A DNA stretch of 41,764 bases, from positions 1 through 41,764 of the forward strand of contig JAISCC010000032.1 in assembly GCA_031265845.1 (NCBI GenBank), read 5' to 3'. The DNA comes from Treponema sp. GTDB lineage: Bacteria; Spirochaetota; Spirochaetia; Treponematales; Breznakiellaceae. Under the pieces are notes generated by a model. That model was not told the origin of the DNA. It saw only the letters and a list, made by a program, of their open reading frames with translations, and searched no databases. Shown here piece after piece: positions 1 to 6,374 of the stretch; the first letter of the stretch is position 1; each line of letters starts with the position of its first letter. Both the position numbers and the translations under genes were made by a program.

Positions 1-244
1 TTTTTTTATTTACATCTGCCTTTTCGGATAGAATTTTAGTGAGTTCCTTGGTATAATTATCAATCTGTCTCATCTTTGATTGTACCATTGATGCAGACGT
101 ACTTTTCGTTATAGTTTTCTGTGTATCATAAATACGTTTATTTTTATCTGCTTCTTTTTTCATAAGATCTGCAAGTTTTTTCTCAAGAAATGCAACTTCA
201 TTATTCAACTGGTTTAATGAATTATATTTTTGTTCAATACTCAT
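1..244 (-). CDS. N-terminus of a coiled-coil protein, possibly a TIR-domain effector (cut by window edge)
   Basis: An open frame starts at the ATG at 242-244 on the minus strand and runs off the left edge after about 81 codons. An AGGAGG ribosome site lies just upstream. The visible part is highly charged and helical, rich in Lys, Glu, Asn and Gln, with the stretch TKSTSASMVQSKMRQIDNY near residues 48-66. From memory, this kind of Lys-rich helix followed by a TKSTS segment is typical of the N-terminal coiled coil of bacterial TIR-domain proteins; the TIR domain itself would lie outside the window. It follows the 294-692 gene with a 49-base gap and is probably co-transcribed with it. The TIR assignment is an inference; any other coiled-coil protein is possible. 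Confidence 0.5.
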   Translation of the reverse strand, partial: MSIEQKYNSLNQLNNEVAFLEKKLADLMKKEADKNKRIYDTQKTITKSTSASMVQSKMRQIDNYTKELTKILSEKADVNKK

Positions 245-293
245 TATCTACATATCCTCCTTATCTTTATTGGTTAAGAATTCAGAAAATGGC

Positions 294-692
294 TCATTTT
301 TTATTGTTACCTTTAAATAGAAATCCAGCATTTGGTAAAAATCGATAAGAAAAAAAAACAATATTTTCATCTATTTTTGGTCGTGCCGCTTCAATATCAT
401 CTGCACACATTAATACTAACGATAAATATTTTATTAGATCCCACGGTTGAATAGAAGCTGCTTTTCGAAAATCAAACGCTTCCTTTTTAGGGAAATAGGA
501 ATATTCCAAATGAGAAAAAATCATTTCATCTATTGAATTTTTCTTTAATTTAGCTAATATCGCTTTAATAATATTATTTCTAAATTCCTGATCTTTCAGC
601 ATTTCAACTTCAAATGCAGTCGGATAAATATCATTAAGCCATTCTGTTATTACATTGTCAATCGCTAAATTAACTGCTTGTTCGATATCCAT
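294..692 (-). CDS. Short protein resembling the N-terminus of anti-phage reverse transcriptases
   Basis: An open frame of 132 residues. The ATG at 690-692 is preferred over a GTG one codon upstream because AGGAG sits seven bases before it. The protein begins MDIEQAVNLAIDN, contains PKKEAFDFRKAASIQPWD near residues 68-85 and ends shortly after FFSYRFLPNAGFLF. From memory, this order (PKKEAFDFR, then a SYRF..G.LF segment before the palm) resembles the region ahead of the catalytic palm in some defence-associated reverse transcriptases. No YxDD palm motif is present, so on that reading it is only an N-terminal fragment. The region is AT-rich, unlike most of the window, which suggests transfer. 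It could also be an intact small protein of unknown function. Confidence 0.5.
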   Translation of the reverse strand: MDIEQAVNLAIDNVITEWLNDIYPTAFEVEMLKDQEFRNNIIKAILAKLKKNSIDEMIFSHLEYSYFPKKEAFDFRKAASIQPWDLIKYLSLVLMCADDIEAARPKIDENIVFFSYRFLPNAGFLFKGNNKK

Positions 693-725
693 CACATTTC
701 TCCTTACAAAAAATTTATTTATTGT

Positions 726-1127
726 CTAAAACTTGTTTTCTATTCCGTATATACTTCCCTTTCTCCCCTCTAATTCGCCGCTCCCCATAAGCGATTGAAG
801 GGCTGCGGGGCCGTCGAGCAAACAGCCCCGCAGTTCCCCAGCCCTTATCGGGTCTGCGGCGGCACGGCAAAACCCTTCCTGCACCTTCAAAACGTCCTCG
901 CCGATATTCAGAACGTCTATTGAGACCTAAAAAGCGTCCTTTTAGACGTTCAGAAGGTCTGTTAAGACGTTCCGAAGCTCTCCGAAGACGTTATTAACGT
1001 CTCTTTCGAGGTTCAGAATGTCTTGGAAGACGTTAAAAACATCCCGTTTGAAGCAAAAAACGTCTCCGTAGACCAAGAAAACGTCTCTTTAGACGTTCCA
1101 AACCTCTTGTGAGACGTTTTGAACCTC
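726..1127 (-). pseudogene. Decayed heptad-repeat reading frame
   Basis: On the minus strand, one frame through the 21-bp array reads as repeated seven-residue units such as NVLTDLL and KRDVFNV, with hydrophobic residues at regular positions. It then continues open into a unique tail (VQEGFCRAAADP and onward) to a TAG at 726-728. Three in-frame stop codons fall inside the array, where the unit AACGTCTTA has become AACGTCTAA or an equivalent. This suggests a former coiled-coil gene or a repeat derived from one. No start codon or ribosome site could be assigned. It may instead be a non-coding repeat whose 21-base period mimics coding. Confidence 0.3.
871..1127 (-). repeat. Degenerate 21-bp tandem array, about 12 units
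   Basis: Reading the minus strand, the units line up at an exact 21-base spacing, for example GAACGTCTTAACAGACCTTC(T) and the neighbouring GAACGTCTAAAAGGACGCTT(T). Each unit carries ACGTCT and/or AGACGT near its ends, so local short inverted repeats occur throughout. Units differ by several substitutions but the period holds for about 257 bases. The array begins about 15 bases downstream of the stop codon of the 1142-1645 gene. A GC-rich hairpin (CTGCGGGGC / GCCCCGCAG) lies just beyond it at about 803-833. Confidence 0.8.
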
Positions 1128-1141
1128 TAGCCGGTTTTGAC

Positions 1142-1645
1142 CTACTGCTTGCCGGTATCGGCAACCGTCTCCGTTCCGGTCGTCCCGCCCTGCCGTTTGC
1201 CGCCGGGAAACCGGGTTTTCAAGTCCTCGACAATCGCCTTTGCCCCGGGGATGTCGTCCTTTGCCGCCGCCTGAACGTTGTGATAAAAGGACAAGGCGGC
1301 GTGGTATGCCTCGCTTCCCGCCGCCAGAATCGTGTCCTCAACGGCTTCCTCAAGTTGCTTTATCGCCGTCAAAAGGCTCCAAAGCCCGTGGGCATCCTGA
1401 AAATCAACGTCAAAAGCCCCCATATCAAGGTAACTGGGGACTAAAGTCGGATTGTCATGGGCGTAATCGTGGGCTTTTTCCACAAAGGCAAGGCTCTTGT
1501 CGCCCATTTTGAGCAAAGTTTGCCGTTCATGGGGCGTTAAAGCGATGGTATGGGGTGCTAAAGTCTGTATCGCGGCGGTAATTTGCCCGTGAACCTGGGT
1601 TATGGCGGACTCCGGTATGGCGGTCGTGTGCTTGTCGTTCTTCAT
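1142..1645 (-). CDS. Conserved hypothetical protein, 167 residues
   Basis: Begins MKNDKHTTAIPESAITQV, with GGAGGAACTC just before the ATG and a good promoter upstream. The product is soluble, with no signal peptide or membrane segment, and predicted mostly helical. Notable segments are ALTPHERQTLLKMGDKSLAF near residues 35-54, PSYLDMGAFDVD near 70-81 and AAGSEAYHAALSFYH near 108-122; the tail is Gly/Thr-rich. From memory, proteins of this length with the same opening and the GSEAYHAAL segment are widespread as hypotheticals in gut spirochaetes and Bacteroidetes, but no function is known to me. A 21-bp periodic array follows directly downstream. The gene is real; its role is unknown. Confidence 0.8.
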   Translation of the reverse strand: MKNDKHTTAIPESAITQVHGQITAAIQTLAPHTIALTPHERQTLLKMGDKSLAFVEKAHDYAHDNPTLVPSYLDMGAFDVDFQDAHGLWSLLTAIKQLEEAVEDTILAAGSEAYHAALSFYHNVQAAAKDDIPGAKAIVEDLKTRFPGGKRQGGTTGTETVADTGKQ

Positions 1646-1672
1646 GAGTTCCTCCTTGAGATTAGTTTGTTT

Positions 1673-1701
1673 AGTATAGCATAAAAAACGGCTGTCAACA
1701 A
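1673..1701 (-). promoter_or_regulatory. Sigma-70 type promoter for the 1142-1645 gene
   Basis: On the minus strand, TTGTTG (1696-1701) and TATACT (1673-1678) are 17 bases apart. TTGACA overlaps the -35 box three bases further in. It lies about 30 bases upstream of the start codon, which is preceded by GGAGG. Confidence 0.6.
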
Positions 1702-2136
1702 GCGTTTTCCGTAATCAATGGGGTTGGAGGGGCAACACCCTCTCGTAAAAGACTGTGTAGGCCGCCCGCCTCTTGCCTGTTTCCTTACATTTTATTACCA
1801 GATGACCTCAGTCCAAACCCGCGCAAGGGATTGGAGAGGTGCGGAGCAGCCACGGCATGTAACGGCGGGACCGGAGCGATAGCAGATCCCCGGAGCGCCG
1901 CAGACGCGGAGGGGATACGCCCAAATTCGTAGCATGTTCGTAGCATGTATGATCGCCATTCATCTTATTTCTAACGCAAACCGTCCATACATACTATGAA
2001 TGAACATAACAAAACACTTAAAAGTTGCGAATGCAATCTGAAGCGCGCCTTCCGGGAGGATTTCACGCTTTTTGTTGGTGGAGATGAGACGGCGGGCGCA
2101 TGGTGCGTTGCGTTGCGGATATGCGCCCTCTTGACT
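1702..2136. other. Intergenic stretch with no convincing gene
   Basis: About 435 bases without a supportable reading frame. It contains a short direct repeat (TTCGTAGCATG, twice near 1925-1946), a GC-rich segment with short self-complementary parts around 1850-1920, and GCGTTGCGTTGCG near 2104-2117, a string that recurs in the hairpin at 33690-33719. It ends in the first copy of a dispersed repeat at 2137. Confidence 0.5.
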
Positions 2137-2211
2137 CGCCCGCCATTATGAAACCGGCGGATCGATTTTTGTTGTATCCCCATATACCTGTGAAAGATGA
2201 ACTTCGTTTCA
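2137..2211 (+). repeat. Dispersed ~75-bp leader repeat, copy A
   Basis: Shares most positions with copy B at 3348-3423. Both run CGCCCGCC.TTATGAAA, CGGCGGA, GATTTT, GTTGTATCCCC and GAAAGATGAACTT.CGTTTCA. A GC-rich inverted repeat (CCGCC / GGCGG) is followed by a second small one (TGAAA / TTTCA). It sits about 290 bases upstream of the gene at 2502. Minus-strand short frames through both copies encode similar peptides (RRFHNGGRV), but I treat these as shadows of the repeat. Confidence 0.7.
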
Positions 2212-2501
2212 TTATTAAAAAGATATTTAGTCTAAAAAATCGCCCGATATTGAAGCGAAACCCCGACTCCGTCCCCTATATAGTATAGTATCTACCCTCA
2301 AAGCCGCTTGCTTTGAGGGCGGACACGTATCGTCCGGGGATGACAGCCTCGGCAAACGTTGCCATTCTTTTCAGGATGGTGTATTATGGTAACAGAGGAG
2401 CCGGTTTGTAACGCGGCGAGTTGTGGCGAGTTGCGCGACAGCGAGTTGCGCGACATTTCGCGCTTGAGCGGATTATGAACAGGCGCCGGAGAGGAGAATG
2501 T

Positions 2502-3203
2502 ATGGGAGACATGACGGTACAGGGGCGGGAGCCGCCTCGTGGAGTGACCTTTGAGGAGGTCTGGGCTATGTTTCAGGAAACCGAGCGATTTCTCAGGGAA
2601 ATGGGCGCGGAAACTGATCGGCGTATGCAAGAGACTGACCGGAAGATGCAGGAAACCGACCGGCAGATGCAGGAGACTGACCGGAAGATGCGGGAAACCG
2701 ACCGGCAGATGCAGGAGACCGACCGGCAGATGCAGGAGACTGACCAGCGTATGAAGGAGACTGACCGGAAGATTGGAAAATTGACCGGACGCTTGGGGGA
2801 TGTGGTTGAACACCTCATGTCCCCCAAACTCCATGAAAAATTTAAAGCGATGAATTTTGTTTTTACCCGCAATTCACGAAATATTGAGATTCGGGATCAT
2901 AATCAAAGAGCGCTCGCCGAAGTGGACGCGCTTCTTGAAAACGGCGAGTATGCTATGGCGGTGGAGGTGAAGACCCACCTGACTACGGAGGATGTGAATG
3001 ACCATCTAAAGCGGATGGGAATATTGCGCCGGGTTGCGGATGAACGCGATGACAGGCGGAAATACCTCGGAGCCGTTGCGGGAGCCGTTGTCGCCCAAAA
3101 TGTCACTGACTACGCTTTGAAGAGCGGCTTCTATGTCATTATCCCTTCCGGAGAAACGGTGGACATTGAGGCGCCCAAAGACTCCAACCTCCGGATGTGG
3201 TGA
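2502..3203 (+). CDS. PD-(D/E)XK-nuclease-like protein with heptad-repeat coiled coil (DUF3782-like)
   Basis: A 233-residue protein. The ATG at 2502 is preferred because GAGAGGAGA lies just upstream; the frame is open further 5' to 2421 without a ribosome site. Residues about 36-88 are near-perfect heptads of the type ETDRKMQ, encoded by 21-base repeats (about 2610-2770), and should form a coiled coil. The C-terminal half carries AEVDALLENGEYAMAVEVKT, matching the D...E-x-K core of the PD-(D/E)XK fold: Asp in VDALL, then EVK. Proteins with a variable ETDR coiled coil followed by this core are common in bacteria and filamentous cyanobacteria (DUF3782 type); their role is unknown, and nuclease activity is unproven. 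The heptad number could change by recombination in 7-residue steps. Confidence 0.85.
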   Translation: MGDMTVQGREPPRGVTFEEVWAMFQETERFLREMGAETDRRMQETDRKMQETDRQMQETDRKMRETDRQMQETDRQMQETDQRMKETDRKIGKLTGRLGDVVEHLMSPKLHEKFKAMNFVFTRNSRNIEIRDHNQRALAEVDALLENGEYAMAVEVKTHLTTEDVNDHLKRMGILRRVADERDDRRKYLGAVAGAVVAQNVTDYALKSGFYVIIPSGETVDIEAPKDSNLRMW

Positions 3204-3290
3204 AGCCCCGGCCGGAGCGGCTGTGATAAACGCGCAGGCGCCGCCGCGCAAGGCGGCGCAAGACGCTTCATTAAGGCGTCTCAGTCCATC

Positions 3291-3319
3291 TTGACATGCC
3301 CGCCGGTTTCCGTTAGTAT
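3291..3319 (+). promoter_or_regulatory. Promoter of the cobalt/nickel transporter operon
   Basis: TTGACA (3291-3296) and TAGTAT (3314-3319) are separated by 17 bases. The transcript would have a leader of about 160 bases carrying the dispersed repeat at 3348-3423 and the palindrome at 3427-3445. No cobalamin-riboswitch B12 box was found in it. Confidence 0.6.
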
Positions 3320-3347
3320 GACACGCAACGCCTGAAAGCGTTCCACA

Positions 3348-3423
3348 CGCCCGCCGTTATGAAAGCGGCGGAGCGATTTTGTTGTATCCCCCATCGATCC
3401 GCGAAAGATGAACTTTCGTTTCA
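3348..3423 (+). repeat. Dispersed ~75-bp leader repeat, copy B
   Basis: Second copy of the element at 2137-2211. It can form a hairpin CCGCC-GTTATGAAAG-CGGCGG and then a smaller one GAAAG-ATGAA-CTTTC. It lies inside the predicted 5' leader of the transporter operon. Confidence 0.7.
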
Positions 3424-3426
3424 CTA

Positions 3427-3445
3427 TATATGTTATGAACATATA
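3427..3445. promoter_or_regulatory. Perfect 8+3+8 palindrome upstream of cbiMN, operator candidate
   Basis: TATATGTT-ATG-AACATATA is perfectly self-complementary around a 3-base centre and lies about 45 bases upstream of the start codon. Nickel or cobalt uptake genes are usually metal-repressed, so a repressor site is plausible; the binding protein cannot be named. A related half-site, GGTCATGAAC, follows at 3446. Confidence 0.45.
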
Positions 3446-3490
3446 GGTCATGAACAAAACTAGTATGACACATAAATCAGGAGGCGCATG

Positions 3491-4567
3491 ATGCACATGG
3501 CTGATGCGTTGGTTTCCCCGGTTGTCGGGGGCGTGATGTGGGCTGTTTCCGCCGGAGCGGTCGCTTATTCAGTGGCAAGCGTCAAAAAGGCGGGCGCGGA
3601 ACAGGAAACTGCGGAAAACGGCGAAGAGCTTGCCGGAAAAGTAAGCCTTATGGCGATTGCCGGCGCGTTTGTGTTCGCCGCGCAAATGATCAACTTCACC
3701 ATACCGGGAACCGGTTCAAGCGGGCATATAGGCGGCGGCGTCCTGCTTGCCTGCCTTTTGGGAGGCAGCCCCGCGTTGCTTGCCATAACAAGCGTGCTGG
3801 TCGCGCAAGCCCTTTTCTTTGCGGACGGCGGGTTGCTGGCTTTGGGCTGCAATATATTCAATATGGGCGTTATTCCCTGCCTCTTTGTATATCCGCTGAT
3901 TGTCAGGCCCTTGTTCCAAAAACAGCGTACAAAACGGCGGGGAGAAGCGTTCAAGCGGTTCACGCCGGGGTGCGTTCTTGGCGTCATGATCGCGCTGCCC
4001 CTTGGCGCGTTCTTTGTAACGCTGGAAACCCTTGCGTCCGGCGTCACCGCCCTTCCGTTTTCCACGTTCGCGCTTTTAATGCTGCCGATTCATCTGGCGA
4101 TTGCTGCGGGCGAAGCTGCGGCGACCGCTCTGGTCATCGCGTTTGTCGCCGCGAATAGCCCTGAAATTATCGAAAGCGCGGCTTCAGACGCCGCTTCCAA
4201 CGCGGGCATGTCAAAAACAGGCGCCTTCAAAAGGGTTGTCGCGGTTCTGGGGATATGCGCCCTTGTTACCGGCGGATTGCTGTCCTTGTTCGCATCAAGC
4301 CATCCGGACGGGCTGGAGTGGTCTATTGAAAAGATCACCGGCTCTCCTGATGTGGAAGCCGAAGGCGCGGCGTTTGAACGCGCCGCCGCGTTGCAGGACG
4401 CGGTCGCTTTTATGCCCGATTACGATTACCGCGAGGCTGGGGAAGCGAGATCGGGAACTGGAACAACGGCGGCGGGCATTGTGGGGTCGCTTGTCACCTG
4501 CGCCATTGCTGGCGCATTGGGCGCGGCGCTGTATCTGCTGAAACGCGCCAAGACCCGCAACGCATGA
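3491..4567 (+). CDS. cbiM: Cobalt/nickel ECF transporter substrate-binding membrane protein, CbiM fused to CbiN-like PDGLE domain
   Basis: About 358 residues. It begins MHMADALVSP, the hallmark N-terminus of CbiM/NikM, whose early His residues bind the metal. The ATG at 3491 is six bases from AGGAGG and fits the family; an ATG one codon earlier is also possible. The first ~220 residues hold several membrane segments. A final segment after residue ~245 carries HPDGLEWSIEKITGSPD near residue 272, the PDGLE signature of CbiN/NikN, followed by one more membrane helix and a basic tail. This is therefore the fused MN form, so a separate cbiN is not needed. It is the substrate-capture part of an energy-coupling-factor transporter for Co2+ or Ni2+, working with the next two genes. 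Confidence 0.93.
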   Translation: MHMADALVSPVVGGVMWAVSAGAVAYSVASVKKAGAEQETAENGEELAGKVSLMAIAGAFVFAAQMINFTIPGTGSSGHIGGGVLLACLLGGSPALLAITSVLVAQALFFADGGLLALGCNIFNMGVIPCLFVYPLIVRPLFQKQRTKRRGEAFKRFTPGCVLGVMIALPLGAFFVTLETLASGVTALPFSTFALLMLPIHLAIAAGEAAATALVIAFVAANSPEIIESAASDAASNAGMSKTGAFKRVVAVLGICALVTGGLLSLFASSHPDGLEWSIEKITGSPDVEAEGAAFERAAALQDAVAFMPDYDYREAGEARSGTGTTAAGIVGSLVTCAIAGALGAALYLLKRAKTRNA

Positions 4568-5385
4568 ATGGCGGCATACACGCCGGCTTTGACATGCCGA
4601 CGGCGGACGGAAGCGGCGCTTTGCGCGGCTTGCATACCGGCGTGAAAATCGCCGCCGCTTTTGTCTATATCGCAACGGTCATGTCTTTTGACCGCCACGC
4701 TGTGGGGCGGCTGACGCCGTTCCTGCTGTATCCGGTCGCAATCGGCGCGTTAGGCGCGGTTTCGTTTTCCACGAGCGTCAAACGGCTGTTGCCGGCGTTG
4801 CCGTTCTGCGTGTTTGCGGGCGTTTCAAACCTGCTGTTTGAGCGGGAAACTGCGTTTGTGGTTCAGGGCGCCGCCGTTACGTACGGCGTTCTTTCCTGTT
4901 TTTCGCTTGTTTTCCGCGCCGTTCTCTGTGTTGAGGCGCTCGTGATCCTTACCGCGACAACGCCGGCGTCCGCCGTAACCGCGCAGCTTCGGCGTTCCGG
5001 TCTGCCGTCCTTTTTGCCCATGCTGTTTGAAATGACGTGCCGGTATAGCGGCGTGCTGGCGGCGGAAGCGCGATCTTTGCGCATCGCCTACGCTTTGCGC
5101 GGCGGCAGTCAGCGGGGCGTTGATATACGGCATATCGGCGGCTTCATCGGCTCGCTGTTTTTACGGGCGATGGCGCGGGCTGAGAACATCGGCAACGCGC
5201 TGAAAATGCGCGGCTATGGGGACGCTTTGTCTTCTCCGGCGAACATGCCGCGCAAGGCGGCGCCGGTGGCGTTTGCCCTGCGCGACGCGGCGTTTTTATG
5301 CACGGTGTGCTTTTCCTGCGCCCTTTTCCGGCTTGTTGACCTGCCGCTTCTTATGGGAACGCTATGGTACGGCTTGTTCAGGTGA
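4564..5385 (+). CDS. cbiQ: ECF transporter transmembrane component CbiQ
   Basis: A 273-residue membrane protein overlapping the end of cbiM by ATGA, which implies translational coupling. It has several hydrophobic segments (for example GVKIAAAFVYIATV near residues 27-40 and an end segment AAFLCTVCFSCALF). The cytoplasmic region contains AEARSLRIAYALRGG and later MARAENIGNALKMRGYG, matching the two Ala-Arg-Gly coupling motifs with which T-components dock on the ATPase. It is the scaffold linking CbiM to CbiO. The symbol comes from family and operon context; NikQ would be equally valid if the substrate is nickel. Confidence 0.9.
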   Translation: MNGGIHAGFDMPTADGSGALRGLHTGVKIAAAFVYIATVMSFDRHAVGRLTPFLLYPVAIGALGAVSFSTSVKRLLPALPFCVFAGVSNLLFERETAFVVQGAAVTYGVLSCFSLVFRAVLCVEALVILTATTPASAVTAQLRRSGLPSFLPMLFEMTCRYSGVLAAEARSLRIAYALRGGSQRGVDIRHIGGFIGSLFLRAMARAENIGNALKMRGYGDALSSPANMPRKAAPVAFALRDAAFLCTVCFSCALFRLVDLPLLMGTLWYGLFR

Positions 5386-6074
5386 GCGCGTCATACCAGT
5401 CGGCGGCGGCGGACGGGGTTGCTGTTCCCGTTCTCCACGATATAAGTTTTCACATAAAAAAAGGCGAGAGCGTCGCGCTCATAGGGGCGAACGGCGCCGG
5501 GAAAACCAGCCTTTTCCTCGCCCTCGCCGGCATACTGCCGTTGACGCATGGCTCCATATTCGTTGACGGCGTCGCGCTTTCCAAGCGCACAATAAAAACC
5601 GTGCGGCGGAAAATAGGGTTTGTGTTCCAAAACCCTGACGACCAACTGTTCATGTCCCGCGTCTATGACGATGTTCTTTTTGGTCTTCTCAACAGCGGGA
5701 TAGCCGAAGAAGAGGCGCAAGCCCGCGCACGGGACGCGCTTGCAAAGCTGGGCGTTGGGCATTTGGCCGACCGCTCTCCATTCCGTCTTTCAGGCGGCGA
5801 GAAACGCCTCTGCGCATTGGCGGCGACTCTTGTGATGGAGCCGGAAATCGTATTTTTTGACGAGCCGACCGCGTTTCTCGATCCCAGGTCCCAGCGCGTG
5901 GCGAGCGCGGTTATACAGGCGCTGCCGCTTACGAAACTGATCGCCACCCACGACTTGGCCTTTGCGCGGACGCTCTGCGACCGCGCCCTGATCCTGCGAT
6001 CAGGCTCGCTTGTCGCGGACGGCAACCCGGACGCGCTTTTTGACGGCGCCGAAATGTCCGGCTGGGGTCTGTAA
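5364..6074 (+). CDS. cbiO: ECF transporter ATP-binding protein CbiO
   Basis: A 236-residue ABC ATPase with Walker A GANGAGKT (residues 41-48), Q-loop FVFQNPDDQLF (86-96), signature LSGGEKRL (142-149), Walker B FFDEPTAFLDP (164-174) and the switch His in ATHDLAF (His196). It starts 22 bases inside cbiQ, so the three genes form one tightly overlapping operon. It powers uptake by the CbiM-CbiQ complex. The last ~55 codons are duplicated as a decayed copy at 11623-11752, beyond a restriction-modification block; this left copy is the intact one. The energy-supplying role is certain from the family; whether the metal is cobalt or nickel is not. Confidence 0.94.
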   Translation: MVRLVQVSASYQSAAADGVAVPVLHDISFHIKKGESVALIGANGAGKTSLFLALAGILPLTHGSIFVDGVALSKRTIKTVRRKIGFVFQNPDDQLFMSRVYDDVLFGLLNSGIAEEEAQARARDALAKLGVGHLADRSPFRLSGGEKRLCALAATLVMEPEIVFFDEPTAFLDPRSQRVASAVIQALPLTKLIATHDLAFARTLCDRALILRSGSLVADGNPDALFDGAEMSGWGL

Positions 6075-6100
6075 GCGGCTGTAAGCTGACACAACAGCCT

Positions 6101-6187
6101 GTGTTTCAACCGCCAAAAGTGTCTGACACCACATCGTCCCCACATCGTCCGTGTTTCAACCGGATGTGAAGCGGTCAAGCCGGATCA
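6101..6187 (+). repeat. REP-like repeat cluster downstream of cbiO
   Basis: Contains the palindrome GTGTC-T-GACAC (6119-6129), then CACATCGTCC twice, then GTGTTTCAACCGGATGTGAA and GTCAAGCCGG. The same blocks recur around the RAYT transposase at about 11760-11880 and 12397-12695. The right end runs directly into an IS30 transposase remnant. Confidence 0.7.
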
Positions 6188-6312
6188 CTGACGAGGGATG
6201 GGCTTCTCCCAAGATGTGTGGCAATCTCCCGTAAAGATTTCCCCTGTTCCAGTCCAACGGCGATTTCTTCCGGTTCCTCTTTGATGAAATGGGTGCGGCG
6301 TTTTGTGTACAT
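6175..6312 (-). pseudogene. IS30-family transposase N-terminal fragment
   Basis: A minus-strand frame from the ATG at 6310-6312 encodes 45 residues with LEQGKSLREIATHLGRSPSL, the N-terminal helix-turn-helix of IS30-family transposases (usual form: QGKSLREIA..LGRSPSTISREI). The frame breaks after LVSD, exactly where REP-like sequence (CCGGCTTGAC on this strand) begins, and stops two codons later. The DDE catalytic domain is absent. The fragment records an insertion that was cut off by later recombination within the repeats and marks the left end of the AT-rich restriction-modification block. Confidence 0.75.
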
Positions 6313-6374
6313 TATGGATAGACTCTAGGGAACCTCTGGAAACCTAACCGGGGTTTTAAGATATTCCTTCTATA

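Noticed and set aside
1971..2183. Small minus-strand gene encoding RRFHNGGRV (also at 3281-3496)
   Set aside because: The similarity between the two peptides is explained by the dispersed DNA repeat; neither has a ribosome site or conserved length.
2298..2834. Minus-strand frame opposite the heptad-repeat gene, with repeated LLHLPVG units
   Set aside because: It is the shadow of the ETDRKMQ repeats; no ribosome site, and the plus-strand product has a recognisable nuclease-like core.
3320..3487. Cobalamin riboswitch in the cbi leader
   Set aside because: No B12 box (GCCACTG-type) or the expected fold was seen; the leader instead carries a dispersed repeat and a palindrome.
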